A DNA stretch of 64,000 nt from Pseudomonas sp. S09G 359 (GTDB taxonomy: Bacteria > Pseudomonadota > Gammaproteobacteria > Pseudomonadales > Pseudomonadaceae): assembly GCF_002843605.1 (NCBI RefSeq), contig NZ_CP025263.1:3067501-3131500 (forward strand), given 5' to 3'. The stretch's first letter is position 1; each line of letters starts with the position of its first letter. The translations under genes and the position numbers were made by a program. The notes beneath the pieces are model-generated. The model saw nothing but the letters and a program-made list of their open reading frames with translations. It searched no databases and was not told the origin of the DNA. Below, in pieces: positions 7,690 through 17,251 of this stretch.

Positions 7690-10600
7690 TGCTGTGTCTC
7701 CAGCTTCAAGGCCTTGGCCGCTTTGCGCGCGTCCTGGCGCTCGACATAGCGACGGATCAATACGTAAAACACTGGCGTCAGCAACAGACCGAAGAAGGTC
7801 ACACCGATCATCCCGGAGAACACCGCCACGCCCATGGCATGCCGCATCTCGGCACCGGCACCGCTGGACAACACCAGTGGCACCACACCCATGATGAAGG
7901 CGAACGAGGTCATCAGGATCGGCCGCAGACGCAGGCGGCAGGCTTCCAGTACCGCAGCCAGTGGGTCGAGACCCTCCGCTTGTTTATCCTTGGCAAACTC
8001 GACGATCAGAATCGCGTTCTTACACGCCAGGCCCACCAGTACGATCAAGCCGATCTGCGTGAAGATGTTGTTGTCGCCGCCGGAAATGATCACCCCGGTG
8101 ATGGCCGACAGCAGCGTCATCGGTACGATCAGGATTACCGCCAGTGGCAGGCTCCAGCTTTCGTATTGGGCGGCCAGTACCAGGAACGCCAGCAGTACGC
8201 AGAGCGGGAACACGAACAGCGCAGTGTTGCCCGAGAGGATTTGCTGATAGGTCAGGTCGGTCCACTCGTAGGTCATGCCGTTGGGCAGTTCGTCTTTCAA
8301 CAGTTTTTCAATCGCCGCCTGGGCCTGGCCGGAGCTGTAGCCCGGTGCAGCGTTGCCGTTGATTTCAGCGGTGATAAAGCCGTTGTAGTGCATCACGCGG
8401 TCCGGACCCGAGGTGTCGCTGACCTTGATAAAGGTCGCCAGCGGGATCATCTCGCCTTTGTTGTTGCGTACTTTCAGTTGGCCGATCTGATCGGAGTCCT
8501 GGCGGAACTGCTGCTCAGCCTGCACGTTGACCTGGTAGGTGCGGCCAAAGCGGTTGAAGTCGTTGGCATACAACGAACCCAGGTAGACCTGCAGGGTGTC
8601 GAAGATGTCGCTGATCGCCACGCCGTGGGTCTTGGCTTTTTCGCGGTCGATGGCAGCATCGACCTGAGGCACGTTGACCGTGTAGCTGGTGAACAGGCCG
8701 AACAACTCCGGCACGCCATGGCTCTTGGTGATGACGTTCTGCACTTCTTTATACAGCTCGTCATAGCCGAGGTTGCCACGGTCTTCGATCTGCAGGCGGA
8801 ACCCGCCGATCGTACCCAGGCCCTGTACCGGCGGCGGCGGGAAGATGGCCATGTAGGCTTCTTCAATGTTGGCGTATTGGCCATTCAACGCACCGGCAAT
8901 CGCACCGGCGGACATGCTCGCATCCTTGCGTTCATCGAACGGCTTCAAGGTCACGAACACAATGCCGCTGTTCGGGCTGTTGGTGAAACCGTTGATCGAC
9001 AGGCCAGGGAACGCAATCGCGCTTTCCACGCCGGGCTGCTTCAGGGCGATGTCCGACATGCGCTTCATCACGCTTTCGGTACGGTCCAGGCTCGCGGCGT
9101 CCGGCAGTTGGGCGAAGGCCACCAGGTATTGCTTGTCCTGGGCCGGCACGAAACCGGTCGGGGTATGGGCAAACCCGAAGAAGGTCAGCACCATCAGGCC
9201 GGCGTATACGAACAGGGCAATGCCACTGCCGCGAATCACCCGGCGCACGGTACCTACGTAGCCATGGCTGGCTTTTTCGAAAAAGCGGTTGAAAGGACGG
9301 AACAGCCAGCCGCCGAAAAGCTTGTCGAGAAACTTCGAGAAACGATCCTTGGGCGCATCGTGACCGCGCAGCAACACGGCGGCCAGGGCAGGGGACAGCG
9401 TCAACGAGTTGAACGCCGAGATCACCGTCGAGATCGCAATGGTCAAGGCGAACTGTTTGTAGAACTGCCCGGTCAAGCCACTGATAAAGGCGGCGGGGAT
9501 GAACACCGCACACAGCACCAGCGCCGTGGCGATAATCGGGCCGGTCACTTCGCTCATGGCTTTTTCAGTCGCCGGGAACGGCTCCAGGCCCAGCTCGATA
9601 TTGCGCTCGACGTTCTCCACCACCACGATGGCGTCGTCCACCACGATACCGATGGCCAGTACCAAGCCGAACAATGACAGCGCGTTGAGCGAGAACCCGA
9701 ACAGGTGCATCACCGCAAACGTACCGATCAACGATACCGGCACCGCCACCAACGGAATGATCGAGGCGCGCCAGGTCTGCAGGAACAGGATCACCACCAG
9801 CACCACGAGGATCAGTGCTTCGAACAGGGTGTGCACGACCGCTTCGATGGAGCCGCGTACAAAGATCGTCGGGTCATACGCGATGCGGTAATCCATACCC
9901 GCCGGGAAGCTCTTTTTCAGCTCGGCCATCTTGCTGCGTACATCGTTGGAGATGTCGATGGCATTCGAGCCAGGGCGCTGGAAAATCGGAATCGCAACGG
10001 CCGGCTGATTATCGATCAGCGAGCGCAGCGCGTATTGGCTCGACCCCAGTTCGACCCGGGCAATGTCCTTGAGGCGTGTGATTTCACCGTTGGCGCCGGC
10101 GCGAATCACAATGTTCTCGAACTCTTCCTCGGTGACCAGGCGGCCCTGGGTATTCACCGACAACTGGAAGCTGGTATCCGTCGGCGCAGGCTGGGCACCG
10201 AGTGCACCGGCTGCGACCTGACGGTTCTGCTCGCGGATCGCGTTGACCACATCGGTCGCGGTCAGGTTGCGTGAGGCGGTCTTGTTCGGGTCGAGCCATA
10301 CGCGCAGGGAGTAGTCGCCCATGCCGAACAACTGCACGTCGCCCACGCCGCCGAGGCGGGCCAGCTCATCCTTGATGTTGAGGATCGCGTAGTTGGACAG
10401 GTAAAGCATGTCGTAACGCTGATCCGGTGAGGTCAAGTGCACCACCATGGTCAGGTCGGGGGAGGCCTTGTCCACGGTGATACCGATACGCGTCACTTCC
10501 TCAGGCAGTTTTGGCTGAGTCCGGGTCACACGGTTCTGCACCTGCACCTGCGCGTTATCCAGGTCGGTGCCCAGGGCGAAGGTGATGGTCAGGGTCAACT

Positions 10601-10865
10601 TGCCGTCGGCGGTCGACTGCGAGGACATGTACAGCATGTTCTCGACGCCGGTGATCGCTTGCTCCAGGGGAGCGGCCACGGTTTCACCGATAACTTTGGG
10701 GTTGGCGCCCGGGAAGTTGGCACGTACCACCACGGTCGGCGGTACCACTTCCGGGTATTCGCTGATCGGCAATTGGAACAACGAGATCGCGCCGGCGATC
10801 AGGATCAACAGCGACAGCACCGCTGCGAAGATCGGCCGCGAAATAAAGAACTTGGAGAAATTCAT
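7686..10865 (-). CDS. mexF: RND multidrug efflux transporter MexF
   Basis: A 1059-residue inner-membrane proton-driven drug exporter of the HAE1 family. N-terminal FFISRPIFAAVLSLLILI, the AxxLP-type porter motifs and [17 protein letters not shown] (proton-relay Asp pair in TM4) are present, as is the late [12 protein letters not shown] segment. The sequence follows P. aeruginosa MexF closely as I remember it (for example VVPPTVVVRANFPGANPKVIGETVAAPLEQAITGVE, split here only by family variation). It lies 15 bp after mexE and overlaps oprN. Known MexEF-OprN pumps export chloramphenicol, quinolones and quinolone-signal precursors. Confidence 0.94.
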   Translation of the reverse strand: MNFSKFFISRPIFAAVLSLLILIAGAISLFQLPISEYPEVVPPTVVVRANFPGANPKVIGETVAAPLEQAITGVENMLYMSSQSTADGKLTLTITFALGTDLDNAQVQVQNRVTRTQPKLPEEVTRIGITVDKASPDLTMVVHLTSPDQRYDMLYLSNYAILNIKDELARLGGVGDVQLFGMGDYSLRVWLDPNKTASRNLTATDVVNAIREQNRQVAAGALGAQPAPTDTSFQLSVNTQGRLVTEEEFENIVIRAGANGEITRLKDIARVELGSSQYALRSLIDNQPAVAIPIFQRPGSNAIDISNDVRSKMAELKKSFPAGMDYRIAYDPTIFVRGSIEAVVHTLFEALILVVLVVILFLQTWRASIIPLVAVPVSLIGTFAVMHLFGFSLNALSLFGLVLAIGIVVDDAIVVVENVERNIELGLEPFPATEKAMSEVTGPIIATALVLCAVFIPAAFISGLTGQFYKQFALTIAISTVISAFNSLTLSPALAAVLLRGHDAPKDRFSKFLDKLFGGWLFRPFNRFFEKASHGYVGTVRRVIRGSGIALFVYAGLMVLTFFGFAHTPTGFVPAQDKQYLVAFAQLPDAASLDRTESVMKRMSDIALKQPGVESAIAFPGLSINGFTNSPNSGIVFVTLKPFDERKDASMSAGAIAGALNGQYANIEEAYMAIFPPPPVQGLGTIGGFRLQIEDRGNLGYDELYKEVQNVITKSHGVPELFGLFTSYTVNVPQVDAAIDREKAKTHGVAISDIFDTLQVYLGSLYANDFNRFGRTYQVNVQAEQQFRQDSDQIGQLKVRNNKGEMIPLATFIKVSDTSGPDRVMHYNGFITAEINGNAAPGYSSGQAQAAIEKLLKDELPNGMTYEWTDLTYQQILSGNTALFVFPLCVLLAFLVLAAQYESWSLPLAVILIVPMTLLSAITGVIISGGDNNIFTQIGLIVLVGLACKNAILIVEFAKDKQAEGLDPLAAVLEACRLRLRPILMTSFAFIMGVVPLVLSSGAGAEMRHAMGVAVFSGMIGVTFFGLLLTPVFYVLIRRYVERQDARKAAKALKLETQQ

Positions 10866-10880
10866 CTTGAGTCGTATCCC

Positions 10881-12122
10881 TTAACCGCGTGGAGCGGCAG
10901 CGGCTGCGAGCTTGGGCGCGGTTTTGTCCGGCGCCACTTGCTCCAGGTTGCTGGCTTCAAGCGCTTGTCGTTGTTGGGCCAAGGCGGCGAGGGTTTCCTT
11001 GCTGGCCATCGGGATGGTTTCCGGAGCGACCGGCGAACCCGGGCGCACACGCTGCAGGCCCTTGACGATAATCGTGTCGTCTTTGTTCAGGCCGCTACGC
11101 ACGATGCGCAGGCCTTCGAGCTTCGGCCCCAGTTCCACCGAGCGATAGGCTGGCTTGTCGCCGTCCATCACCAGCACGAATTTCTTGCCCAGGTCGGTGC
11201 CCACGGCTTCGTCGTTGATCAGCACGGCGGAGTAGGTGCCGCTGCCCACGAGTTTGAGGCGGGCATACAGGCCAGGGGTGTATTCGCCCTTGCTGTTGTC
11301 GAACACGGCGCGGCCACGGATGGTGCCGGTGGCCGGGTTGACCTGGTTGTCGACGAAGTTCATCTGGCCCAGGTGCGGGTTACCGGTTTCATTCGACAGG
11401 CCCAGGTACACCGGGGTGGTCGCGCCACGACGGCCTTGGCGGGCCAGTTCGGTGTACTTGAGGAACACGCGCTCATCGGCGTCGAAGTAGGCATAGACCT
11501 TGTCGGTGGAGACCACGCTGGTCAGCGCCGTGGTGTCGGCAGTCACCAGGTTGCCGGCAGTGATTTCGGCACGGCTGACGCGGCCGCTGATCGGCGAGGT
11601 CACGCGGGTGAAGCTCAGGTTCAGCTTGGCCAGGTCCAACTGCGCCTGGATCCCGGCCACGCCGGCGCGGGCTTCCTGGGCGGCGGTGGTACGCGAGTCA
11701 GCCAGTTCGGCGGAGATCGCATTGCTCTGGCGCAGACGCTCGCCGCGCTGCGCTTCGTTATCGCTGCGGGTCGCGGCGGCTTTGGTTTGTGCCAGCTGGG
11801 CTTCAAGGCGGCGCACTTCGGCCTGGAACGGACGCGGGTCGATCTGGAACAGCAGGTCGCCTTTCTTGACCAAAGCGCCTTCGATGAAAGCGACTTGGTC
11901 AATCTGGCCAGAGACCCGTGGACGGATCTGTACGGTTTCCGGTGCTTCCAGGCGACCGGTGAATTCGTCCCACTCGTTGACCGGTTGCTCAAGCACCTTG
12001 GCCACGCTGACTTTCGCCGCTGGCATGGCGGCCGCTTGTTCCGGGGCTTTGCCGCACGCGCTCATCACCACCACGGCCAAAATCGCCAGGGGGAAGCGCA
12101 AATGTTTGAGTGACTGTTCCAT
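10881..12122 (-). CDS. mexE: RND efflux periplasmic adaptor MexE
   Basis: A membrane-fusion lipoprotein that links MexF to OprN. The chosen start (MEQSLKHLRF, 12122) gives a short lipoprotein signal ending MSAC (Cys23) and matches MexE; in-frame upstream starts at 12161 and 12131 would place extra charged residues before the signal. The lipoyl/hairpin region (EWDEFTGRLEAPETVQIRPRVSG, beginning ~45) and the adaptor barrel follow. It has 413 residues. No mexT-like LysR gene is adjacent, so control must come from elsewhere. Confidence 0.93.
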   Translation of the reverse strand: MEQSLKHLRFPLAILAVVVMSACGKAPEQAAAMPAAKVSVAKVLEQPVNEWDEFTGRLEAPETVQIRPRVSGQIDQVAFIEGALVKKGDLLFQIDPRPFQAEVRRLEAQLAQTKAAATRSDNEAQRGERLRQSNAISAELADSRTTAAQEARAGVAGIQAQLDLAKLNLSFTRVTSPISGRVSRAEITAGNLVTADTTALTSVVSTDKVYAYFDADERVFLKYTELARQGRRGATTPVYLGLSNETGNPHLGQMNFVDNQVNPATGTIRGRAVFDNSKGEYTPGLYARLKLVGSGTYSAVLINDEAVGTDLGKKFVLVMDGDKPAYRSVELGPKLEGLRIVRSGLNKDDTIIVKGLQRVRPGSPVAPETIPMASKETLAALAQQRQALEASNLEQVAPDKTAPKLAAAAAPRG

Positions 12123-12198
12123 GAGGTGCATCCGCCAATGTATTTGAGATGGGCGGATCATGCGCGGCGAGGTGCTATGTCACGAATCGAATGAAGCA

Positions 12199-12222
12199 AA
12201 GGTAACTATCATTCGGAATGAT
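12199..12222 (-). promoter_or_regulatory. Candidate operator upstream of mexE (nod-box/MexT-like, with palindrome)
   Basis: A perfect palindrome, TATCATT-CGG-AATGATA, lies at 12207-12223. Read on the minus strand, ATCA-N5-AATGAT-N4-ACCTT partly fits the MexT nod-box pattern as I recall it (ATCA-N5-GTCGAT-N4-ACYAT). It is about 80-100 bp before the mexE start. The match is partial, so another LysR-type regulator is possible. Confidence 0.4.
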
Positions 12223-12420
12223 ATAAGCGCGAGATTAGCCCTCTAGCATGGGGGTTTCGTTAGGGGGCTATCAATAGGAGTGATGACAAAAGACTGTTGC
12301 TGCTATCGCAACGACGATTGCCGGATAGGCCTCACGGCATCATCTGCTCTTGATCAGTTTGGGCACTGCGTAAACCAGAAACAATTTGTCACATGCAAGC
12401 CCGTTTTGCGACTTCTGTTG

Positions 12421-12479
12421 AAATAGGCAATAAATCCCCTTGATCAGGCAATCGTCTCTGCCGGCTAACTCCACATACT
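12421..12479 (+). promoter_or_regulatory. Tandem 21-bp direct-repeat promoter of xdhC-araC
   Basis: Half-sites with core GGCAAT lie at 12426-12431 and 12447-12452, exactly 21 bp apart (contexts aaatAGGCAAT and gatcAGGCAAT). CATACT at 12474-12479, 27 bp after the second core, is the likely -10 box. It predicts transcription from about 12486, which supports the xdhC start at 12531 rather than 12483. One of seven such sites in the window. The rest of the 12123-12530 gap shows no gene. Confidence 0.7.
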
Positions 12480-12530
12480 CCGATGACATTAAGACACTCA
12501 TCGGAGGAAGGCCGGGCCGGTTCGCATTTC

Positions 12531-13499
12531 ATGAAAAACCTTGATCTCCAAGTTATCCAGCAAGCCACGACGTGGCTCGAACAAGATCGCTGCGTTTGGC
12601 TGTGCACGGTGCTCGCGACGTTTGGTTCGGCACCGCGAGGGCCCGGTTCTCTATTGGCAGCCCTGTCGACAGGCGAGTTCTGCGGTTCGCTCTCGGGAGG
12701 CTGTGTAGAGGAAGACTTCCTTGAACGGTTGGGGCGCGATGAGTTCGTCGAGTACAACCATGTCGTGCGTTACGGTGAGGGCGGGCTTGCCCCGTCACTG
12801 GAGCTGCCGTGTGGCGGCGTGCTCGATGTACTGGTCGAAAAGTTCGAACCCGATTGCGCAGCGAAGGCGCACTTCGCAGTATTGTTGGGCGCGCTGCAAG
12901 GCCGCCAACGCGTGGTACGGCATGTCACGCTTGGCACACATGCCCGACATGATCAGAGCGATGCCGGGGCCACTGCGCCGGTTGTGGTTGACGGCGACCA
13001 GGTGCGGATTCGTGTGGGGGCGGCCCAACGATTGTTGATCGCTGGCCTGTCCCCGGTGGCCGAGTTCTGCGCTGGTTTCGCAGTTGCCTTGGGCTATGAG
13101 GTGATCGTATGCGACCCGCGCGCCGAGTTGACCGCCGCCTTCAGCATGGCCGGGGTGGAAGTACTCAAGGTGTTTCCTGCCACGTTCATTGCCGCAGGCG
13201 GATGCCATGCCGGCACGGCGATTGTGGCGTTGACCCATGACCCGCGCATGGACGACCTGACCCTGCTGGAGGCCGTGAGAACCAACGCTTTTTACATCGG
13301 CGCCATGGGCTCCAGGCGGACCAGCGAAAAGCGTCTCGAGCGCGTCAAGCGCATTGGTGCGTTGGCGCCGCAGATGCTCGAGCGCATTCATGCGCCGATT
13401 GGACTTAACTTAGGGAGCAAGACCCCCGCCGAGATTGCCCTCGCAGTCATGGCGGATATTGTTCGCTTGAGCAACGGAGTCGTTCGTGACCAACTCTAA
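12531..13499 (+). CDS. XdhC/CoxI-family molybdenum cofactor chaperone
   Basis: Proteins of this family bind molybdopterin-cytosine or sulfurated cofactor and insert it into xanthine-dehydrogenase-type enzymes (PaoD serves PaoABC in E. coli). Seen: the N-terminal XdhC/CoxI domain with FGSAPRGPGSLLA and GSLSGGCVEE, and the C-terminal Rossmann-like domain (~175-310) with LTHDPRMDDLTL and FYIGAMGSRRTSEKR. It has 322 residues from 12531; an ATG at 12483 lies too near the predicted promoter. It overlaps the following AraC gene by 14 bp. Two possible client enzymes, ior and pao, are elsewhere in this window, and the ior operon carries the same promoter motif. Confidence 0.85.
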   Translation: MKNLDLQVIQQATTWLEQDRCVWLCTVLATFGSAPRGPGSLLAALSTGEFCGSLSGGCVEEDFLERLGRDEFVEYNHVVRYGEGGLAPSLELPCGGVLDVLVEKFEPDCAAKAHFAVLLGALQGRQRVVRHVTLGTHARHDQSDAGATAPVVVDGDQVRIRVGAAQRLLIAGLSPVAEFCAGFAVALGYEVIVCDPRAELTAAFSMAGVEVLKVFPATFIAAGGCHAGTAIVALTHDPRMDDLTLLEAVRTNAFYIGAMGSRRTSEKRLERVKRIGALAPQMLERIHAPIGLNLGSKTPAEIALAVMADIVRLSNGVVRDQL

Positions 13500-14433
13500 C
13501 CCTGTGCTGATCAAGGAATCAAAGGTGCAACCTGTGCTCATGCAAGAACCGATGGCTTGTGCCGTCAGCCGCCTTGCGGGCGCGGTGGACTCGGCATTGG
13601 GTAGCGATGACGACAGGATTGGAGCATTGCCTGGACTGAACCTGTACCGGCGCCCCGACATCACGGCACCCATGCACTGTATTTATGGCCTGGGCATTGG
13701 CGTCACCTTGCAGGGTTGCAAGCGGGTATTGGTCGGCAGTGAAGTGCTGACCTATGGGCCGGGCCAGTCCATGGTCACCAGTGTTGATCTGCCGGTCATT
13801 TCACAGGTCAGCCAGGCGAGTGCGGCGCAACCGTTTTTGGGGATTATGCTGGCGCTGGACAACGCCACCGTGATGCAAGTCGCCGACCGCATGAAGCTGT
13901 CCCAACGCATGCGCGAGGAAGAATTTCGCGCGGTGACCGTACAACCCTTGGACGCCGGTGTGCTGGATGCCGTGCGGCGCCTGGTGGATCTGCTCGGCGA
14001 GCCGCAATTGCTTGAGACCTTGGCCCCATTGATCAAGGAAGAACTGATTGCGCGACTGTTGAGCGGTACCCATGGCCCACAGCTGCTGCATGTGATCGCC
14101 GCCGGGTCGCCCAGCCAGCACATTGCCAGGACCGTTGCCTGGCTGAAACTCAACTATCGCCAGGCCCTGCGCATGGATGACCTGGCCGCCCACGCCCATA
14201 TGAGCCCGTCGACGTTTCGCCAGCATTTTCGCGCCTTGACGGGCATGAGTCCGTTGCAATACCAGAAGCAGCTGCGGCTGCAAGCCGCACGGCAGCTGAT
14301 GCTCAGCCAGGGTGTGGATGCAAGCAGCGCCGGTGGCATCGTGGGGTATGAAAGTTCGTCGCAGTTCAGCCGTGAATACAGCCGCCTGTTTGGCGAACCG
14401 CCGCAACGCGACATCAAGCGAATCCGCGTCTAG
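13486..14433 (+). CDS. AraC-family regulator with AraC_N domain (YqhC-like)
   Basis: A 315-residue activator. The GTG start at 13486 has GGAG 8 bp upstream and overlaps xdhC. The N-terminal ~200 residues resemble the AraC_N domain (PF06719 type, as in aldehyde-responsive YqhC). The C-terminus (~215-310) carries two helix-turn-helices: MDDLAAHAHMSPSTFRQHFRALTGMSPLQYQKQLRLQ, here split by family spacing, then GIVGYESSSQFSREYSRLFGEPP. It is co-transcribed with xdhC from a promoter with a 21-bp tandem repeat. That repeat recurs before six other transcripts in the window, so this protein is the best local candidate for their regulator (inference). Confidence 0.87.
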   Translation: MTNSNPVLIKESKVQPVLMQEPMACAVSRLAGAVDSALGSDDDRIGALPGLNLYRRPDITAPMHCIYGLGIGVTLQGCKRVLVGSEVLTYGPGQSMVTSVDLPVISQVSQASAAQPFLGIMLALDNATVMQVADRMKLSQRMREEEFRAVTVQPLDAGVLDAVRRLVDLLGEPQLLETLAPLIKEELIARLLSGTHGPQLLHVIAAGSPSQHIARTVAWLKLNYRQALRMDDLAAHAHMSPSTFRQHFRALTGMSPLQYQKQLRLQAARQLMLSQGVDASSAGGIVGYESSSQFSREYSRLFGEPPQRDIKRIRV

Positions 14434-14936
14434 CAGCGTCGGATAGTGGCGGGCGGCGCCGCCTCGTTGTTGCCGGTGCCGTCCGTTGAACCGCGCCGCT
14501 GCAACAACTCAATCTGATCTGCTGGCACCAGCGTGCGTAAGGTTTTGTAGAGCACGCGGGTTTCCAGCAGGTTCCACACCCGCAACATGGTTTCCAGCGC
14601 ATCCAGGGGTTTGCTGATGAAATCCCTGGCGCCGAGCGCCAGGGCGCGCAGGCGCGTGTCGCGGGTGGCGTCGGCAGTGAGCACGAGGATCGGCAGGTAT
14701 TCGCCATTGGGGATGCGCCGATTGAGTTGTTCCAGCACGGCAAAGCCGTCGAGCTCGGGCATGTGCAAGTCAAGAATCACCAGGTCCGGTTCGAAACTGT
14801 TGAACAGCTCCAGTGTGCGCAACGGCTCAGTGCTGCTCAGCACGTTGTTCAGCCCTTCGCGCGCCAGCAGTTGCTCCACCAGGTCGAGATTCGGGCGTTG
14901 GTCGTCGATGATCAGAATGCGCAGGTCGAGGTTCAC
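14430..14936 (-). CDS. Response regulator, receiver domain only
   Basis: A 168-residue receiver. Acidic pair Asp11-Asp12, phosphoacceptor Asp56 (LVILDLHMPELDG), Thr near 87 (LTADAT) and Lys near 108 (FISKPLD) are all present. The last ~45 residues form a short tail without a recognisable output domain; related proteins often continue into an HD-GYP domain, which is absent. It overlaps the hybrid kinase by 4 bp and is the last gene of a four-gene signalling operon. It converges with the AraC gene, overlapping its end by 4 bp. Confidence 0.87.
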   Translation of the reverse strand: MNLDLRILIIDDQRPNLDLVEQLLAREGLNNVLSSTEPLRTLELFNSFEPDLVILDLHMPELDGFAVLEQLNRRIPNGEYLPILVLTADATRDTRLRALALGARDFISKPLDALETMLRVWNLLETRVLYKTLRTLVPADQIELLQRRGSTDGTGNNEAAPPATIRRC

Positions 14937-17251
14937 GCGGGCTCCGGGAAGTACTGGTCGAGGTGGGCAAGAAATGCGGGGACGTTAATCGGCTTGTTCA
15001 ATATGGCCGTCGCGCCCGCGTCATGCAGGGCCTGGCGGGTGAGGTCGCTGGTATCGGCGGTGATCATCAGCACCGGTATGTGCCGGGTGTTCGCAGACCG
15101 GCGTAAACGCTGCAGCACGGTGATGCCGTCGATGTCCGGCAATGACACGTCCAGTAAAATCAACCGGGGCGCATGCTGTGCGGCCAGGTCCAGGCCCAGT
15201 TGGCCTTGCATGCTGGACAGCAGCTTTATTCCCGGCCTGCGGTGCAGCAAGGTTTCAATCAGCGCCAGGCTGGAAAGGTTGTCTTCGATATACAGCACCT
15301 TGCCCTGGACCGAGGGGGCAGGGCGCGCCGGCGTGGTATCGACCACGGCGGTTGCCGGGTCGCTGGGCGTCTGCACGGACACGAAGGGCAGCTCCAGGGT
15401 GAAGCGTGAGCCGATGCCGTGTTGGCTGTGCACACTCAGTGTGCCATTCATCTTTTCCAGCAGGCTTTTACTCAGGGCCAGCCCCAGGCCGCTGCCTTCG
15501 ACGTTCGGGTCGGCTCCCAAGCGCTCGAACGGCTTGAATAGCTGCCCGATGTGATCGGCGGCGATGCCCCTGCCGGTATCGCAGACGGACACGCCGATGC
15601 GTCGCCCCTCGACCTTGACTTCAATGCTCACCTCGCCGTGAGGCCGGTTGTACTTAATGGCATTGGACAGCAGGTTCAGCAGCACCTGGGTCAGGCGCTG
15701 TCGGTCGGCAACGATGCCGATATCCGTCGCCAGCGTGGGCAGCGCCCGCAACTGGATGCCTGCGTCGGCAGCCATCGGTGACACCAGCGCCAGGGCTTCC
15801 TGCAGCGCGCCCGCCAAGGGGATCGGCTCGATGTTCAGCGGCAAGCGTCCCGCCTCGATCTTGGCAATGTCCAACACTTCGTTGATCAGCGTCAGCAAGT
15901 GTTGGCCGGCGCGCAGGATGTGACCGACTTGCGCTTTTTGCCCCACCGCCGAATCCAGGTCCAGCAGTTGCGCAAAGCCCAGGATCGAGTTGAGCGGGGT
16001 GCGCAGTTCGTGGCTCATGCGCGAGAGAAACTCACTCTTGGCCCGGCTGGCACGTTCGGCCTCCTCACGGGCGGTGCCCAGCGCAATCTCTGCCGCGCGA
16101 CGGTCGGTGATGTCGCGCGTAATCTTCGAGAACCCACGCAAGGCGCCGGTACTGTCGTACTGCGCGGTAATCACCACGCTGGCCCAGAAGCGGGTGCCGT
16201 CCTGGCGCAGGCGCCAGCCTTCTTCCATGTAGTGCCCGTTGCGGGTGGCTTCATCCAGCGCCATGGTCGGGTGTTGCGGGCATTCCTGCGGCAGGTAGAA
16301 CAGCGAAAAATGCTGGCCGATGATTTCCTGTTCGGTGTAGCCCTTGATGCGTTCTGCGCCGGCGTTCCAGCTGGTGACATGGCCCGCAATATCGAGGGCA
16401 AAGATCCCGTAGTCCTTGACCCCATCGATGATCAGCCGCAAGCGCTCTTCATTCTCGCGCAATGCGCGCTCGCGCTCGGCCAGCAGCAAGCCGGCCTCCA
16501 CCAATCGTGTGCCCAACTGGCCGATCTCGTCATTTTCCGGCGGCTGCGGCCGCAGCGGTTGCCCCAGGGCCAGGCGTTGCGCGTTGCCTTGTACTTGCTG
16601 CACCCGTGCAACAATGCCCTTGGACAGAAACAGCACCGCGACGATTGCACCAAACAGCCCGCAGATGGCCGCCAGCCAGGTGGACAGCAGCAGCCGCTGG
16701 CGCGTCTCGGCCGCAGCCGCCGTACGTTCGGCGAGCAACGAGTCTTCAAGCGTGAGCATGGTGCCGATGTGCTGACGCAGGGCATCCAGGATGTGTTTGT
16801 TGCTGACGAGAATGCTGGTAATCGTCGCCGCGTTCGTGGTCGGGTCGCCGAGCATATCTTCCAGCCCGTCGATTTTGCTATTGATCAGCGGCGTGATCGA
16901 CGCGAGCTGTTCGCGCACGCGTTGATCGCGAACATTGTGGTCGAGTCGGCGCAACGCTGACTCAATCTGCGGCTTGGCGTTGAGGTAGCCCGGCAGGAAA
17001 TCGTCACGGCGGGTCAGCAAGTAGCCGCGCACGCTGGCGGCGGCTTCGGCCAGCAGCGTGTGCACGGCGCGGATATCGCCTTGCACGCGCAGCACTCGGC
17101 GTACGTCCTCTTCGGCGCGGGCGGTCTGCCGTTCGGTGATATAGATCAGCACCAGTGACAACAGCAGCACCACCAGTGGCAGTGAAATCACCACCAGCGC
17201 CTTGCCGCGCAGGGGCAGGTTGGCCCAACGTCTGGCGTAGAACCCCCTCAT
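14933..17251 (-). CDS. Hybrid sensor histidine kinase (CHASE3-HAMP-PAS-HisKA-HATPase-REC)
   Basis: A 772-residue membrane kinase. TM1 (~18-39) and TM2 (~187-211) flank a helical periplasmic CHASE3-like sensor. HAMP, then a PAS domain (~270-385; GVKDYGIFALDIAGHVTSWN) follow. The HisKA domain has His414 (FLSRMSHELRTPLN), the ATPase has NLLSNAIKY (~526) and DTGRGIA (~558), and a C-terminal receiver has Asp701. A phosphate could pass from His414 to Asp701 and then to the downstream receiver, but no histidine phosphotransfer domain is visible in this operon. It overlaps both neighbours by 4 bp. Confidence 0.9.
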   Translation of the reverse strand: MRGFYARRWANLPLRGKALVVISLPLVVLLLSLVLIYITERQTARAEEDVRRVLRVQGDIRAVHTLLAEAAASVRGYLLTRRDDFLPGYLNAKPQIESALRRLDHNVRDQRVREQLASITPLINSKIDGLEDMLGDPTTNAATITSILVSNKHILDALRQHIGTMLTLEDSLLAERTAAAAETRQRLLLSTWLAAICGLFGAIVAVLFLSKGIVARVQQVQGNAQRLALGQPLRPQPPENDEIGQLGTRLVEAGLLLAERERALRENEERLRLIIDGVKDYGIFALDIAGHVTSWNAGAERIKGYTEQEIIGQHFSLFYLPQECPQHPTMALDEATRNGHYMEEGWRLRQDGTRFWASVVITAQYDSTGALRGFSKITRDITDRRAAEIALGTAREEAERASRAKSEFLSRMSHELRTPLNSILGFAQLLDLDSAVGQKAQVGHILRAGQHLLTLINEVLDIAKIEAGRLPLNIEPIPLAGALQEALALVSPMAADAGIQLRALPTLATDIGIVADRQRLTQVLLNLLSNAIKYNRPHGEVSIEVKVEGRRIGVSVCDTGRGIAADHIGQLFKPFERLGADPNVEGSGLGLALSKSLLEKMNGTLSVHSQHGIGSRFTLELPFVSVQTPSDPATAVVDTTPARPAPSVQGKVLYIEDNLSSLALIETLLHRRPGIKLLSSMQGQLGLDLAAQHAPRLILLDVSLPDIDGITVLQRLRRSANTRHIPVLMITADTSDLTRQALHDAGATAILNKPINVPAFLAHLDQYFPEPA

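Noticed and set aside
7689..9677. Long open frame opposite mexF
   Set aside because: It is the antisense shadow of a well-conserved GC-rich gene, rich in His, Gln and Arg with no recognisable domain. The same applies to similar long frames opposite efeU, oprN, mexE, the iorB gene, the permeases and the TonB receptors.
12483..12530. Upstream start for the xdhC-like gene
   Set aside because: The ATG at 12483 lies within a few bases of the transcription start predicted by the CATACT box, leaving no room for a ribosome site.
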